64,000 bases of DNA from contig JAEDCN010000001.1 of NCBI GenBank assembly GCA_016294105.1, positions 136,245 through 200,244 of the forward strand, in the 5' to 3' direction. Positions 1 through 9,195 of this stretch are shown piece after piece (position 1 is the stretch's first letter; every line of letters begins with the position of its first letter). The notes below the pieces were generated by a model, which was given only the letters and a program-made list of their open reading frames with translations, made no database searches and had not been told where the DNA came from. The translations under genes and the position numbers were made by a program. The stretch is from Treponema sp. GTDB lineage: Bacteria; Spirochaetota; Spirochaetia; Treponematales; Treponemataceae.

Positions 1-537
1 TGTCATAATCTCCTGGGGAAATTGCTCTGCCAGAAACTGGTCCACATAACAGCTGGGATCAAGGTCGAATAAACGAACCACGAGGCTTGGCTTACTCTTT
101 TCCATGAGCCTGTCCATCTGATGTACCAGAGAAACTGCCCTACCAAAGGTATTTACCACGCCCTTGTCTGCAATAATTCTTCGTAAGGTACTGGGAGGAA
201 AGCTTTTCCAATCCACCGCCTTACGAGGCTTTCCATACAGGGAAAATTCTCCCTGCAATCGTACTTTTACAGCGTGAACCCGTCGTCCATCAGGGTCGGT
301 AATGTATTGTATCTGAGAAACAACCCCAGGCACAGAAGAATGAATGACAGACCCATGCAATTCCTTGCTGGTAGCTAGAACCTGACCTTCCTCCACCACC
401 TCACCTTCCTGTACCGTGCAAAAAGTAGTTGTATCCTTTTCCTGCAGCAAGGGAATAATTGCCTCCTTGGGCAAAAAGGCATTAGTGGACTCCTGATACC
501 GGACCTGTTTGTATGGCAATAAATCAGAAACCTTCAT
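1..537 (-). CDS. rnfC: RnfC-like electron transport complex subunit (N-terminal part, runs off the window)
   Basis: The first 179 codons of a protein whose remainder lies beyond position 1. The visible part matches the N-terminus of RnfC/NqrA-type subunits: a biotinyl-lipoyl-like sandwich with GEVVEEGQVLATS and HSSVPGVVSQI, which in Rnf/Nqr complexes precedes the NADH- and FMN-binding domain. RnfC is the peripheral NADH-oxidising subunit of an ion-pumping ferredoxin:NAD complex at the cytoplasmic membrane. The ATG at 537 lies 2 bases after the stop of the upstream membrane-protein gene, so they are probably co-transcribed. The FeS-cluster domain cannot be seen, so an NqrA-type assignment is not fully excluded. 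Confidence 0.75.
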   Translation of the reverse strand, partial: MKVSDLLPYKQVRYQESTNAFLPKEAIIPLLQEKDTTTFCTVQEGEVVEEGQVLATSKELHGSVIHSSVPGVVSQIQYITDPDGRRVHAVKVRLQGEFSLYGKPRKAVDWKSFPPSTLRRIIADKGVVNTFGRAVSLVHQMDRLMEKSKPSLVVRLFDLDPSCYVDQFLAEQFPQEIMT

Positions 538-539
538 CT

Positions 540-1985
540 TCATTTTTGGATTCTCCATATAAAAATGCCTGCTATGAGGGAGATTACAATGGTTGTTAAA
601 AGGGACAAAAAGATAAACACTTGTCCTTGGGATCCACCAGCCAAGAAATCTCCCATCCTCCGATATACCACGGAGGTAAAGCAGTTTTGTTTTTTCAGCA
701 CAGCCTCTATCTGAAAGGCTCCATCTTGGATTCCCTCCATAACAGAGGAGATAAAAGCATCGTTAAGGGAATACACTGGGGTATACTCCTCTTGAATGAT
801 TCCCTCATGATTCACCCGATAGCTGGGCAACAACAGGGTCTCTCCCGCAGACACCAGCTCAAAGACCTGGAGCTCGTGGAGAGAACGATAGGAATAAGTC
901 AATGTATCCCATACCCAGTCAACATAATGGACAAGGGAAGGAAGCTCCTCTTCTAAGTAAACCTGCTGTCCATTATCTTCAAAAGATATAGTATCAAAAG
1001 ACACAGTATCAGTATACCTTGCAGGTGCAGGAAGAAACAAGCCATTTATTGAAGTATCTGAGGGAAAATAACCAAAAAACAGCAATGAAACAGAAAGAAT
1101 GGTGGCTGCCACTGCAGGAATGAACAAGGTAAAGGAAGCCACAGATGAAACCAGGGACACCAGCCGGGCACTGCGAATGGGAACAGGCATAAATCCCTTG
1201 GACTTTTTGGGAGCAAAATTAACCAGAATATAACACAGAGCAAGGGAAGCAACGATGGTTACCAGAAACAGGAGCCCTTCCTTCCAAGAACCAATAAAAG
1301 CAATGGGGATGCTGGCAAAGCCAAACAACAGGATAAGGGCACTCTTTTTAATGGCCTTGAGTATTTCCTTTCGCTTCCAAAAGGTACTACATAAAAAGAA
1401 GCAATAGAGCAACAGTATTGCTCCACTAGCACCGCTGTAGGAAGGAATACATACAGAAAACAACAAAGGGAAAAATCCAGCGGTAAGCATAAAGCTCTTA
1501 GCTTGGGAAAGCACCACCAAAGTCAAAAACACCAGAAAAACCACCAGTGGCACAATCCAAGGATAAGTGGTCTTTCCTTCCAAACCAGTATTCAGCCCGC
1601 CTGGCAATGACTGCAGAAAATCCACCGCAACTTGAGCCCGATCCATTGCCACAGTGGGAACATAAAAAAGCTGCATCTGTCGGGAACGATCAAAAAAATA
1701 ATTTTCTCGCTGTCTCAGATAAGAGTGCTGGGTGCTTACAATAGACTGAACTGGTGCAAAGGTAGAATATACCGGCTGTTGCTGCTTGGAAAGGCTTACT
1801 ACCTCCTCAATGCCAACAGACTCCAATGCCTGCAGCACCACCTGTTCTTCAAGCTCCACTGGCACATACAAAATATTATATCCCTTCCACAGGGAGGATA
1901 CAGGGAGACGGATGCATACAACCAGAATAATGGCAGATATAAAGGCTAGAAGGCTGGCGAAAACAATAGACACGGAAGGCTTCAT
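540..1985 (-). CDS. Polytopic membrane protein of unknown function upstream of rnfC
   Basis: 481 residues. A signal-anchor-like hydrophobic stretch at residues 7-27 is followed by a soluble region to about 140, then several hydrophobic segments (about 143-260 and 275-310), a second soluble region (about 311-450) and a last membrane helix near 455-475. This gives two probable extracytoplasmic domains separated by a membrane bundle. I recognise no catalytic motif. It lies between a PAP2-like gene (6 bases upstream) and rnfC (2 bases downstream), so a role at the membrane near the Rnf complex is possible but only inferred. Its start falls just after TATAAT, part of which is the stop codon of the upstream gene. 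Confidence 0.6.
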   Translation of the reverse strand: MKPSVSIVFASLLAFISAIILVVCIRLPVSSLWKGYNILYVPVELEEQVVLQALESVGIEEVVSLSKQQQPVYSTFAPVQSIVSTQHSYLRQRENYFFDRSRQMQLFYVPTVAMDRAQVAVDFLQSLPGGLNTGLEGKTTYPWIVPLVVFLVFLTLVVLSQAKSFMLTAGFFPLLFSVCIPSYSGASGAILLLYCFFLCSTFWKRKEILKAIKKSALILLFGFASIPIAFIGSWKEGLLFLVTIVASLALCYILVNFAPKKSKGFMPVPIRSARLVSLVSSVASFTLFIPAVAATILSVSLLFFGYFPSDTSINGLFLPAPARYTDTVSFDTISFEDNGQQVYLEEELPSLVHYVDWVWDTLTYSYRSLHELQVFELVSAGETLLLPSYRVNHEGIIQEEYTPVYSLNDAFISSVMEGIQDGAFQIEAVLKKQNCFTSVVYRRMGDFLAGGSQGQVFIFLSLLTTIVISLIAGIFIWRIQK

Positions 1986-1991
1986 GGTAGA

Positions 1992-2477
1992 TTATAGCAC
2001 GGAGAAAGCAATTCCTATGGCCACTCCCCAGAAACAACCTACGAAAACCTCAGCAGGCTTATGACCTTGAATCTCCTTAATTGGCTTGAACTTGAGGATA
2101 TCCTTGTCCTCCAAGTTCCGTCCAATCTCGTTCAAAACTCGTGCCTGAATACCACTAGCACGACGTACACCTACAGCATCACGGATAGTAACAAGAGCAA
2201 AACAAAAGGCAAGAATAAAAATATCTGAATTAATGCCAGAGCGGAATCCAATGGTAGTACTTAAAGTGCATACCAAGGATGAGTGGCTGGAAGGCATTCC
2301 ACCAGTACGCCACAGCAACAACTCCAACAATTCCTTCACGCTAGATACATTGCCCCCCAAGAGCTTAATCACTGTCTTAATAAATTGAGCCGAGAACCAA
2401 CTAAAAATACAGGCGAGAAAGACAGGATTACTAAAAAGAGACTGCAATTGTCTTAAGGTAGAAGAAATCATATCCAT
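1992..2477 (-). CDS. Divergent PAP2 family (DUF212/YuiD-like) membrane protein
   Basis: 161 residues with the family pattern of divergent PAP2 proteins: SNPVFLACIFSWFSAQFIK near the N-terminus, GGMPSSHSSLVCTL (the SSHS motif, about residues 59-72) and a C-terminal GHKPAEVFVGCFWG. Family members are small membrane proteins related to acid phosphatases and haloperoxidases; their substrate is not established. The gene is divergent from the RluA gene at 2545. A candidate promoter reading leftward (TAGACA, 16 bases, TAAAAT) ends 3 bases before the first ATG, so the second ATG (2471) may be the real start on a leaderless transcript. Confidence 0.8.
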   Translation of the reverse strand: MDMISSTLRQLQSLFSNPVFLACIFSWFSAQFIKTVIKLLGGNVSSVKELLELLLWRTGGMPSSHSSLVCTLSTTIGFRSGINSDIFILAFCFALVTIRDAVGVRRASGIQARVLNEIGRNLEDKDILKFKPIKEIQGHKPAEVFVGCFWGVAIGIAFSVL

Positions 2478-2544
2478 TCTATTTTACTGCTAAGATGATT
2501 TTTGTCTAGTAGATTCACCATCAATTTTTTTATACAATACAAAA

Positions 2545-3609
2545 ATGGATTTCTTGGATTTTACTGCTGACGAAAATGATGCAGGCCGACGCATAGATAA
2601 AATTGTCAGAAAACTTATGCCAGACCACAGCTTGGGCATGATCTACAAATATTTTCGAAAGGGACTGGTTAAAAAAAATAAGGGAAAAACAAGCCCAGAT
2701 GCAAAGGTTGTAGCTGGAGATACAATCAACATTGCAGCCTTCCTGCTGAATCCCGATTCAAATTCCCCATCAGTTCATCCTAAACAGCCCAAAGAGCAGC
2801 TTATATTTCAACAGCAGCCTTCTTTTGGCCCAGATTTGTTCTTGAACCAGCATATAAGAATCATCAACAAGCCCTACGACCTGCCTGTTCAAGGAGGCAA
2901 GAATATTTCTCTGTCCTTGGATAAAATCATTTGCCAGGAATATCTCCAGATGCAGCAAGAAAAAGGAATCCCTGCCTCCCTCTCTTTTCGTCCAGGTCCC
3001 CTGCACCGTCTAGATCGAAAAACCACTGGAGTCCTAGCCTTTTCCCAAAGCCTTTTGGGGGCCCAGTGGTTTTCTAAAGCTATGCAAGAACATTCCATCT
3101 GCAAGGAATATCTTGCCTTGGTGGAAGGAAACCTACAAAAGAAGCAGGTGTGGCAAGAAGAAATTGCACGGCAAAGCCACCACAATCCCCAAGGCTTTGT
3201 CCAGTCCCACATCAGTAGCCATGGAAAACAAGCCCACACCATAGCCCGTCCCCTGGCTTGGGGAAGTTATTACGGCAAGCCCATTACTCTAGTGCATTTA
3301 GAGATTTCCACCGGAAGAACCCACCAAATTAGACTTCATTGCAGCCATCATGGATTTCCCCTTTTGGGTGATACCGCCTATGGGGGAACCACCATATTAA
3401 CCAGCAACGCAAGGCATAAAACTGGAAAGCCAATCAAGACACAAGAAAAAGTCCAGCAGGAGTTTTTTCTCCATGCTTGGAGAATCAGACTTCCTGCTGA
3501 CAATCCGCTACAGCTCCCCCCCCTTGTAGAAGCCCCTCTGTCTGAAAATTTTAGAAATATGCTTGCTACACACTTGCCAGAAATGGAATTAAAGGGATAT
3601 ATTATATAA
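2545..3609 (+). CDS. RluA family pseudouridine synthase
   Basis: 354 residues. An S4-like N-terminal region (GRRIDKIVRKLMP, YKYFRKGLVKKN) is followed by the RluA catalytic domain with PLHRLDRKTTGVLAF around residues 152-166 (catalytic Asp of HRLDxxT) and STGRTHQIRLHCSHHGFPLLGD. These enzymes isomerise uridine to pseudouridine in 23S rRNA or tRNA. A TACAAT box lies 6 bases before the ATG and there is no Shine-Dalgarno, so a leaderless mRNA is likely. Two more RluA-family genes occur at 38.4-40.2 kb; which RNA site each modifies cannot be told from the sequence. Confidence 0.85.
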   Translation: MDFLDFTADENDAGRRIDKIVRKLMPDHSLGMIYKYFRKGLVKKNKGKTSPDAKVVAGDTINIAAFLLNPDSNSPSVHPKQPKEQLIFQQQPSFGPDLFLNQHIRIINKPYDLPVQGGKNISLSLDKIICQEYLQMQQEKGIPASLSFRPGPLHRLDRKTTGVLAFSQSLLGAQWFSKAMQEHSICKEYLALVEGNLQKKQVWQEEIARQSHHNPQGFVQSHISSHGKQAHTIARPLAWGSYYGKPITLVHLEISTGRTHQIRLHCSHHGFPLLGDTAYGGTTILTSNARHKTGKPIKTQEKVQQEFFLHAWRIRLPADNPLQLPPLVEAPLSENFRNMLATHLPEMELKGYII

Positions 3610-3613
3610 ACTC

Positions 3614-4498
3614 ATGAAATTTTCTGACATTATTCTTGCGTTCAAAGGTATAACAGTTTTCGCTTTGGTTGGTCCCAGTGGCACAGGAAAAAGCTTCCGT
3701 GCAAAGCTGGTGGCAGAAAAATATGGTATTGATTCAATCATTGACGACGGACTTTTGATTCAAAACGACAAGATTATTGCGGGACAAACAGCTAAGCGGG
3801 AAAAAACCTACATGGGTGCAGTACGTGTTGCCCTCTTTGACGACAAGGGACACCGAGATCAGGTGGCAAAGGCCCTACAAAAGAACCACATCAAGAAAAT
3901 CCTTCTTTTGGGCACCTCAGAAAAGATGGTTCAAAAGATTGCCATTAGATTGCAGCTTCCCGCCCCATCAAAAATCATTGATATAACCGATGTAGCTAGC
4001 CAAGAGGATATAGAAATTGCCCAGCGTTCACGTTTGGTGGAAGGAAAACACGTAATTCCCGTTCCCTCCATTGAAATCAAGCGGGACTATCCAAAAATCT
4101 TTTACAATAAGGTGAAGATTTTCTTCAAGGGATTAACCATCACTAACGAAAAGGACAAGAAATCTCAAGTTTCAGAAAAATCGGTAGTACGACCAGAATT
4201 TTCCAAAAAGGGACGCATAGAGATTTCAGAAGCTGCCATTACCCAGATGGTTATGCATTGTGTTGCTGAACACGATCCCCAAATCCGAGTAAAAAAACTC
4301 CAGATAAAGACCGATGCCCGTGGTTACCGTCTGGTTGTTACCATCGATATTCCCTTTGGAACCCAGCTTACTGGTACTATCCACAATCTTCAGTCCTATA
4401 TCATTACCAATATCGAAAAATACACTGGTATCCTGATTGAAGAAGTAAGCATTATCATCGACAAGATTACTCAAACAGACAAAATCAAGAGAAAATAA
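3614..4498 (+). CDS. P-loop protein with C-terminal Asp23/Gls24-like domain
   Basis: 294 residues. The N-terminus has a Walker A motif (VGPSGTGKSF, about residues 19-28), followed by a nucleotide-binding-like region to about 180 and a variable charged linker. The last ~95 residues (AAITQMVMHCVAEHDPQIRV to GILIEEVSIIIDKI) resemble Asp23/Gls24 alkaline-shock domains. The gene starts 4 bases after the RluA stop and has no Shine-Dalgarno. TTGCCA and TATATT 18 bases apart upstream could be its own promoter. The fusion is unusual; the function (kinase-like, envelope-stress-related or regulatory) is unknown. Confidence 0.65.
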   Translation: MKFSDIILAFKGITVFALVGPSGTGKSFRAKLVAEKYGIDSIIDDGLLIQNDKIIAGQTAKREKTYMGAVRVALFDDKGHRDQVAKALQKNHIKKILLLGTSEKMVQKIAIRLQLPAPSKIIDITDVASQEDIEIAQRSRLVEGKHVIPVPSIEIKRDYPKIFYNKVKIFFKGLTITNEKDKKSQVSEKSVVRPEFSKKGRIEISEAAITQMVMHCVAEHDPQIRVKKLQIKTDARGYRLVVTIDIPFGTQLTGTIHNLQSYIITNIEKYTGILIEEVSIIIDKITQTDKIKRK

Positions 4499-4512
4499 TT
4501 ATACTTTTGATT

Positions 4513-5805
4513 TTAGTTTCCAGTGGCAATGGCTGCAGACACTGCACTCTTGCTCCGCCGTCTACCAGAATGACGTCTTCTACTAACGGCAGCATCAAGC
4601 TTGTCACGATTGTGATGATGCTCGTGAGTGTGATCGTGGGACTTTTTATTGTGGTTGGTAGCATTTTTAACAGCCCCTACAATTCCCTGCTCTTGGTTTT
4701 CTCCAACAGCATTTGACTTGCAGGAAGAAAAGGCTCGTTTTGGAATGTGAACAGAAACCCCAAGTTGCCGCAATACCGTTCGGATGGCAAACTCCAGCTC
4801 TGTTCGTTGGGGATTCATAGGAAGAACAAAATTCCTGCACTGAGCCCAAGTTCTGCTATACAATTCAGCGGTGGCAGACTTTTGATCCACCTCAGCCTGC
4901 CAATCCGTTAGGCTGGCAGTAAAATCACAGATAAGATATGAAAGCCGCAGCCCCAGCCGTGCAGTAGGATTGCTGGCATGGAAGGCATCTAGCTCCTGCA
5001 AATGCTTGAAATAGCTGGCTTTAAACTCGCTGTTAGCATACATCATGGCAGTGGCGGCAGGCTGAAGATGCATAAACAGATCAACCTCCATAGCAGCCCT
5101 GATAATGTCATAAGCATGACCACTATTAATAATCTTCATCAACTCCTCGGTGAGTCGAGAGGGAGATACGGGAGAAAGAAGATGGGCAGATTTACAAATC
5201 TTACGCTTTAGGCTGCGGGGCATGGTACAGCCAGTGGTGGCAGCATATTTTACAGCCCGAAGCATACGAACAGGATCCTCCTCGAAAATCCTATCTAGTG
5301 GAATCACTGGTCGAATAACCCTCTTCTGTATATCCTTCAGTCCTCCAACATAATCAATTACCTGTTCCTTCAATGGGTCGTAATACAGGGCATTGAGAGT
5401 AAAGTCACGACGGAGAGCATCCTCGTCCATGGTACCAAAGTTATTGCCCACAGAACCGTCAGAAATGGAGCGAAAAGTACTCACTTCAAAAATATTTGGG
5501 CCAAAGAAAACGTGAACAAGACGGAATCTTCTACCAATAATTCTAGAATTTCGAAAAATTTTCTTTATTTTGGAAGGAGTTGCGTCAGTAACAATATCAA
5601 AATCCTTTGGTTCCTTTTGAACCAGCAAGTCACGTACTGCCCCACCAACGATATAGGCATCATACCCATGGCTATGAAGTTGCTTAACTATAAAAAGAGC
5701 GTCGGGATCAATCTTCTGGGGAGAAATGGAATGTTCATCTTTTGTATAAATAATGGCCTTTTTGACTGGACGGCCCTTTGCATCAGCAGAATATCGAAAC
5801 AACAC
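4513..5805 (-). CDS. pcnB: PcnB-type polynucleotide adenylyltransferase / tRNA nucleotidyltransferase family
   Basis: 430 residues. The class II nucleotidyltransferase head has YIVGGAVRDLL, KDFDIVTDATP (metal-binding DxD), RRFRLVHVFFG and RRDFTLNALYYD, followed by the head-neck segment EEDPVRMLRAVKYA. The protein lengthens or repairs RNA 3' ends (poly(A) or CCA). The HVFFG/EVSTFR form and size favour poly(A) polymerase I over a CCA enzyme, but specificity is not provable here. The C-terminal ~50 residues are a basic, His-rich tail (HDHTHEHHH then RRRHSGRRRSKS), probably an RNA-binding extension. Translation starts at GTG 5805, just after a clear promoter, with no Shine-Dalgarno. Confidence 0.85.
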   Translation of the reverse strand: MLFRYSADAKGRPVKKAIIYTKDEHSISPQKIDPDALFIVKQLHSHGYDAYIVGGAVRDLLVQKEPKDFDIVTDATPSKIKKIFRNSRIIGRRFRLVHVFFGPNIFEVSTFRSISDGSVGNNFGTMDEDALRRDFTLNALYYDPLKEQVIDYVGGLKDIQKRVIRPVIPLDRIFEEDPVRMLRAVKYAATTGCTMPRSLKRKICKSAHLLSPVSPSRLTEELMKIINSGHAYDIIRAAMEVDLFMHLQPAATAMMYANSEFKASYFKHLQELDAFHASNPTARLGLRLSYLICDFTASLTDWQAEVDQKSATAELYSRTWAQCRNFVLPMNPQRTELEFAIRTVLRQLGVSVHIPKRAFSSCKSNAVGENQEQGIVGAVKNATNHNKKSHDHTHEHHHNRDKLDAAVSRRRHSGRRRSKSAVSAAIATGN

Positions 5806-5814
5806 AGTTTGTAT

Positions 5815-5843
5815 ATAATAGATTTTTGCTTATAGCTAGTCAA
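5815..5843 (-). promoter_or_regulatory. Promoter of pcnB (leaderless type)
   Basis: Reading leftward: TTGACT at 5838-5843, a 17-base spacer, TATTAT at 5815-5820. The GTG start codon begins 9 bases after the -10 box, leaving room for a leader of only 0-3 bases and no Shine-Dalgarno. Confidence 0.6.
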
Positions 5844-5900
5844 GCGGGGTACAAAATAAAAAATATATCAAAAATCACCAATAAACAGGACAGTTTCATT

Positions 5901-5944
5901 TAAAACAAAAATGCCGAAATCCAGGAAATCCCTTCATTCGGCAT
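5901..5944 (-). terminator. Rho-independent terminator after ugpC
   Basis: An 8-bp perfect stem (5911-5918 with 5937-5944, ATGCCGAA/TTCGGCAT) followed on the minus strand by TTTTTGTTTTA. It lies 23 bases beyond the stop of the ATPase gene at 5967. Confidence 0.8.
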
Positions 5945-5966
5945 CTTCTCAAATGAGCGTTAGAAA

Positions 5967-7079
5967 CTACTCAGTCTTTACATCTTCACAGATGTTCAAC
6001 TCAGTTTCCTTATCAAAGAACTTACCCTTTTCCATGTTGGGGATAAAGTTAGCTGTATCTCCAATGCGGAAGGTGTTGTCGGGCTCGGTGCGAGCGATAA
6101 CCTGCTGGTTCTTTGTTGCCAAGTACAGGTGAGTTTCTGCTCCCAGAGGCTCGATGATAGAAACCTTCATCTGCATATTGTTGCTGGCAGCAGCTTCCTT
6201 GGTGTACTGCATATCTTCAGGACGAATTCCGAAGAATACTTCCTTGCCAACATAAGCCTTAAGTCTTTCTGCCTGCTCAGGAGTAGGAACGACCTCGAAG
6301 GTTCCTTCGTCAGCAAGAATCTTACCGCCCTTCTCTACAATCTTAACAGACAGGAAATTCATTGGGGGTGATCCAATGAATCCAGCAACGAATTTATTGA
6401 TTGGGTGGTTGTACAGGTAGAGAGGTGAACCAATCTGCTGAACCTTACCATCCTTCATAACAACAATCTTGTCACCCATGGTCAAGGCTTCTACCTGGTC
6501 GTGGGTTACGTAAATCATAGTGGCCTTCAGGCGGTGATGGAGATCGGAAATCTCAGCACGCATCTGAACGCGGAGCTTAGCATCCAAGTTAGACAGAGGC
6601 TCGTCGAAAAGGAATACCTTGGGGTTACGAACAATGGCACGACCAACAGCAACACGCTGGCGCTGTCCACCGGAAAGAGCCTTGGGCTTGCGATCCAACA
6701 GCTTTTCGATGTCCAAGATACGAGCAGCTTCGTTTACACGGCGCTCAATCTCAGCCTTGTCTGTCTTACGAATCTTCAGACCGAATGCCATGTTATCGTA
6801 TACAGTCATGTGAGGATACAAGGCATAGTTCTGGAATACCATGGCGATGTTGCGGTCTTTTGGTGGAACGTCGTTCATCAGCTCCTGGTCGATGTACAAT
6901 TCACCTTCACTGATGTCTTCCAAACCTGCAACCATGCGCAAGGTGGTGGACTTACCACAACCAGATGGTCCAACGAAAATGACGAATTCCTGATCCTCGA
7001 TGGTGATGTTGGCATTATCAACAGCACGAACATTGCCATCGTAGACCTTTCCAATTCCCTTCAGTTCTACTTTAGCCAT
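5967..7079 (-). CDS. ugpC: UgpC/MalK-type ABC transporter ATP-binding protein
   Basis: 370 residues with the complete ABC motif set: Walker A GPSGCGKST (about 38-46), Q-loop VFQNYALYPHMTVYDN, signature LSGGQRQRVAVGRAI, Walker B VFLFDEPLSNLDAKL and switch His in VTHDQVEALT. A C-terminal OB/TOBE domain of about 130 residues (FFGIRPEDM) is typical of the carbohydrate-uptake CUT1 ATPases. No binding protein or permease of that class is adjacent, so it may serve several sugar transporters encoded elsewhere, as MsmK does in other bacteria. It has a strong Shine-Dalgarno (AGGAGG), its own promoter and its own terminator. Confidence 0.9.
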   Translation of the reverse strand: MAKVELKGIGKVYDGNVRAVDNANITIEDQEFVIFVGPSGCGKSTTLRMVAGLEDISEGELYIDQELMNDVPPKDRNIAMVFQNYALYPHMTVYDNMAFGLKIRKTDKAEIERRVNEAARILDIEKLLDRKPKALSGGQRQRVAVGRAIVRNPKVFLFDEPLSNLDAKLRVQMRAEISDLHHRLKATMIYVTHDQVEALTMGDKIVVMKDGKVQQIGSPLYLYNHPINKFVAGFIGSPPMNFLSVKIVEKGGKILADEGTFEVVPTPEQAERLKAYVGKEVFFGIRPEDMQYTKEAAASNNMQMKVSIIEPLGAETHLYLATKNQQVIARTEPDNTFRIGDTANFIPNMEKGKFFDKETELNICEDVKTE

Positions 7080-7111
7080 TTACGGCCTCCTTAGAATTAT
7101 TTTATAAAACC

Positions 7112-7140
7112 AGTATACAACACATAAAAGCTGCTGTCAA
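7112..7140 (-). promoter_or_regulatory. Strong sigma70-type promoter of ugpC
   Basis: Reading leftward: perfect TTGACA at 7135-7140, a 17-base spacer, TATACT at 7112-7117. It lies between the rnsD-type stop (7149) and ugpC, so ugpC is an independent transcription unit. Confidence 0.75.
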
Positions 7141-7148
7141 ATAAAAAA

Positions 7149-8060
7149 TCAACTACCAGCCTTTTCGTAGGGCTTTCCAGATGCCAAGGGAGCATAGTTC
7201 TTGCCACTGAATACCACCAAGGCCAACAGAGTGATGACGTAGGGCAAGAGGCTAAAGAATTCCGATGGCAACAAGTTCTTCAGGAAGGGAATGTTTACCA
7301 CGTAGATAGAAAAGGCTACCGCTGCACCAAATAAGAGAGAGGATGCAGTAATTCCCAAGGGTCGCCAGCGGCCAAAGGAAACAGCTGCAAGGGCAATGTA
7401 TCCAGCACCGTTAATGGTATTGGAGGTAAATTGAATTGTCTGAGTAAATACAAGACATCCACCGGCCAAACCAGCCAAAAAGCCTGAAGCCAGAACAGCA
7501 ATATAGCGTAATCCCTTTACGTTGATTCCAACAGAAGCGGCAGCACCAGGATTTTCACCACAGGCACGGAGCCGAAGACCAAAGGGTAAGCGATACAACA
7601 GGAACCAGGTTACCAAAATCACCGCTAGGGCAATAAGGGCCGTGGGATAAATACCAAAGAGACCAGGCATCATTCCGTTCTGGAAGGGAGCGGATCTATC
7701 CATGGAAAAAAGGATTTGGGCGGCAAAGATTGTTACACCGTTGGCCAAAAGATTAATTCCAGTACCAGACACCGTTTGGTCTGCATTCAGGGAAATAGCT
7801 GCAAAGGCATGGATTGCAGAAAAAAGTGTTCCCAAAACAGCACCTGCAAGCAGCCCTATCCAGATGGAGCCAGGAACTGTAGCCTCTAGTAACACATGAA
7901 CGGAGGCAGCGGTAAAGGCACCAATTACCATCAATCCCTCCAAAGCAATGTTTACTACACCTGAGCGTTCACAAATCATTCCACCAGCGGCGGTAATCAA
8001 AATGGGGGAAACAATCATCAATACAGATGGAATCATGCCAAGAATACTACTCATTTTCAC
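7149..8060 (-). CDS. BMP-type nucleoside/simple sugar ABC transporter permease 2 (RnsD/YufQ-like)
   Basis: 303 residues, highly hydrophobic, with the BPD_transp_2 family signature GERSGVVNIALEGLMVIGAF read here as CERSGVVNIALEGLMV near the N-terminus and LRACGENPGAAASVGINV around the middle (EAA-like loop contacting the ATPase). It forms the membrane channel with the permease encoded upstream, which it overlaps by 14 bases. With the ATPase at 9192 and the BMP protein at 10822 it makes a complete importer, most likely for nucleosides or a simple sugar. Substrate cannot be decided from sequence. Confidence 0.88.
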   Translation of the reverse strand: MKMSSILGMIPSVLMIVSPILITAAGGMICERSGVVNIALEGLMVIGAFTAASVHVLLEATVPGSIWIGLLAGAVLGTLFSAIHAFAAISLNADQTVSGTGINLLANGVTIFAAQILFSMDRSAPFQNGMMPGLFGIYPTALIALAVILVTWFLLYRLPFGLRLRACGENPGAAASVGINVKGLRYIAVLASGFLAGLAGGCLVFTQTIQFTSNTINGAGYIALAAVSFGRWRPLGITASSLLFGAAVAFSIYVVNIPFLKNLLPSEFFSLLPYVITLLALVVFSGKNYAPLASGKPYEKAGS

Positions 8061-9195
8061 CCTCCTTTTCTGTCATCTGGTTTGACAAGCGAGCCTTTTC
8101 CTGCAGCTTTTTTTGTCTCCACAGTAGGAAGAGCCTGATTCCCGTTCTGATGGCGATGAAGACTACAATCAAGCCTTGGATGATAAAGGTAATTTCCTTG
8201 GGAATCTGCTTGGACTGCATCAAAGGCTGGGCTGCAGCCAACAGACCGAACAAGAGACCCGCCAACATGGTTCCCACTGCTGTATTGTTACCTACCAAGG
8301 CAACAGCAATTCCTGTAAAGCCGTAGTTGTCCATGCCAGACAAAACTCGTCCGTAGCGGAAGGATCCTAGGGCAACAACACCGCCACCAAGACCAGCAAA
8401 GGCACCTGCCACCGCCATGGAAATCACTACACTGGTAACCACAGGAATACCTCCGTAGCGGGCGGCATCCTTATTAAAGCCTGTGGCCCGTAAACCAAAG
8501 CCAAGGTTGGTTTTTTCCATCAGGAACCAGTACAGGATTACCGAAGCGATTACTAAGAAAAGTCCCAAGTTTAAGGTGGAGCCGTTGGTGAGGCGTGACA
8601 AGAAATCTGCCCGCAAGGAAGCTGTTTCTGGGAAATTTACTGTTTTATAAGTATTAGTTCCAGGAATAGCCATAATAATGATGCGAGATAGATAGAGGGC
8701 TACATAGTTCAGCATAATAGTGGCAACGACCTCTGAAACCTCGTAGCGAGCCTTCAAAAATCCTACGATACCGCCCCAGATAGCTCCCAGCAGCATGGCT
8801 CCCACTATGGCCAAAACCCAGTGCAACACAGGAATTTGTGGCCCCAACAAGGCGATTACCTGAGCCATGGTAAGACCCATAATATATTGTCCTTCACCAC
8901 CGATGTTGAACAAGCCTGTACGAGCAGCAAAAGCCATGGCCAAACCACAGAAAATATAGGGAACAGAAAGGTTTAGCCATTCTCCTACATAACGAATATT
9001 CCAAACACCACGATCAATATTGTATCCAGTAAGGGACTGGAGGATGGCCTTGTACATGTTCAAGGGATTTCTTCCCACCAGTGCCACCAGAATCGTTCCG
9101 CAGAGAAAGCCTAGCAAAACAACAAGGACAGAAACAGCTCCATCTGAACGAAGCAAGAGATTTGTCAACTTGCCCTGTTTTACCTGTGATTTCAT
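8047..9195 (-). CDS. BMP-type nucleoside/simple sugar ABC transporter permease 1 (RnsC/YufP-like)
   Basis: 382 residues, about nine hydrophobic segments. Family motifs include GLFNIGGEGQYIMG (about 90-105) and LRATGFNKDAARYGGI (about 225-240), the cytoplasmic loop that contacts the ATPase. The N-terminal cytoplasmic segment and the charged C-terminus (QKKLQEKARLSNQMTEKEGE) are ordinary for the family. The gene overlaps the ATPase gene by 4 bases (9192-9195) and the second permease gene by 14, so translation of the three genes is coupled. It forms the heterodimeric permease with the product of 7149-8060. Confidence 0.88.
   Translation of the reverse strand: MKSQVKQGKLTNLLLRSDGAVSVLVVLLGFLCGTILVALVGRNPLNMYKAILQSLTGYNIDRGVWNIRYVGEWLNLSVPYIFCGLAMAFAARTGLFNIGGEGQYIMGLTMAQVIALLGPQIPVLHWVLAIVGAMLLGAIWGGIVGFLKARYEVSEVVATIMLNYVALYLSRIIIMAIPGTNTYKTVNFPETASLRADFLSRLTNGSTLNLGLFLVIASVILYWFLMEKTNLGFGLRATGFNKDAARYGGIPVVTSVVISMAVAGAFAGLGGGVVALGSFRYGRVLSGMDNYGFTGIAVALVGNNTAVGTMLAGLLFGLLAAAQPLMQSKQIPKEITFIIQGLIVVFIAIRTGIRLFLLWRQKKLQEKARLSNQMTEKEGENE

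Noticed and set aside
1990..2000. TATAAT just before the membrane-protein gene at 1985
   Set aside because: It is partly the stop codon of the PAP2-like gene and lacks a credible -35, so I did not list it as a promoter.
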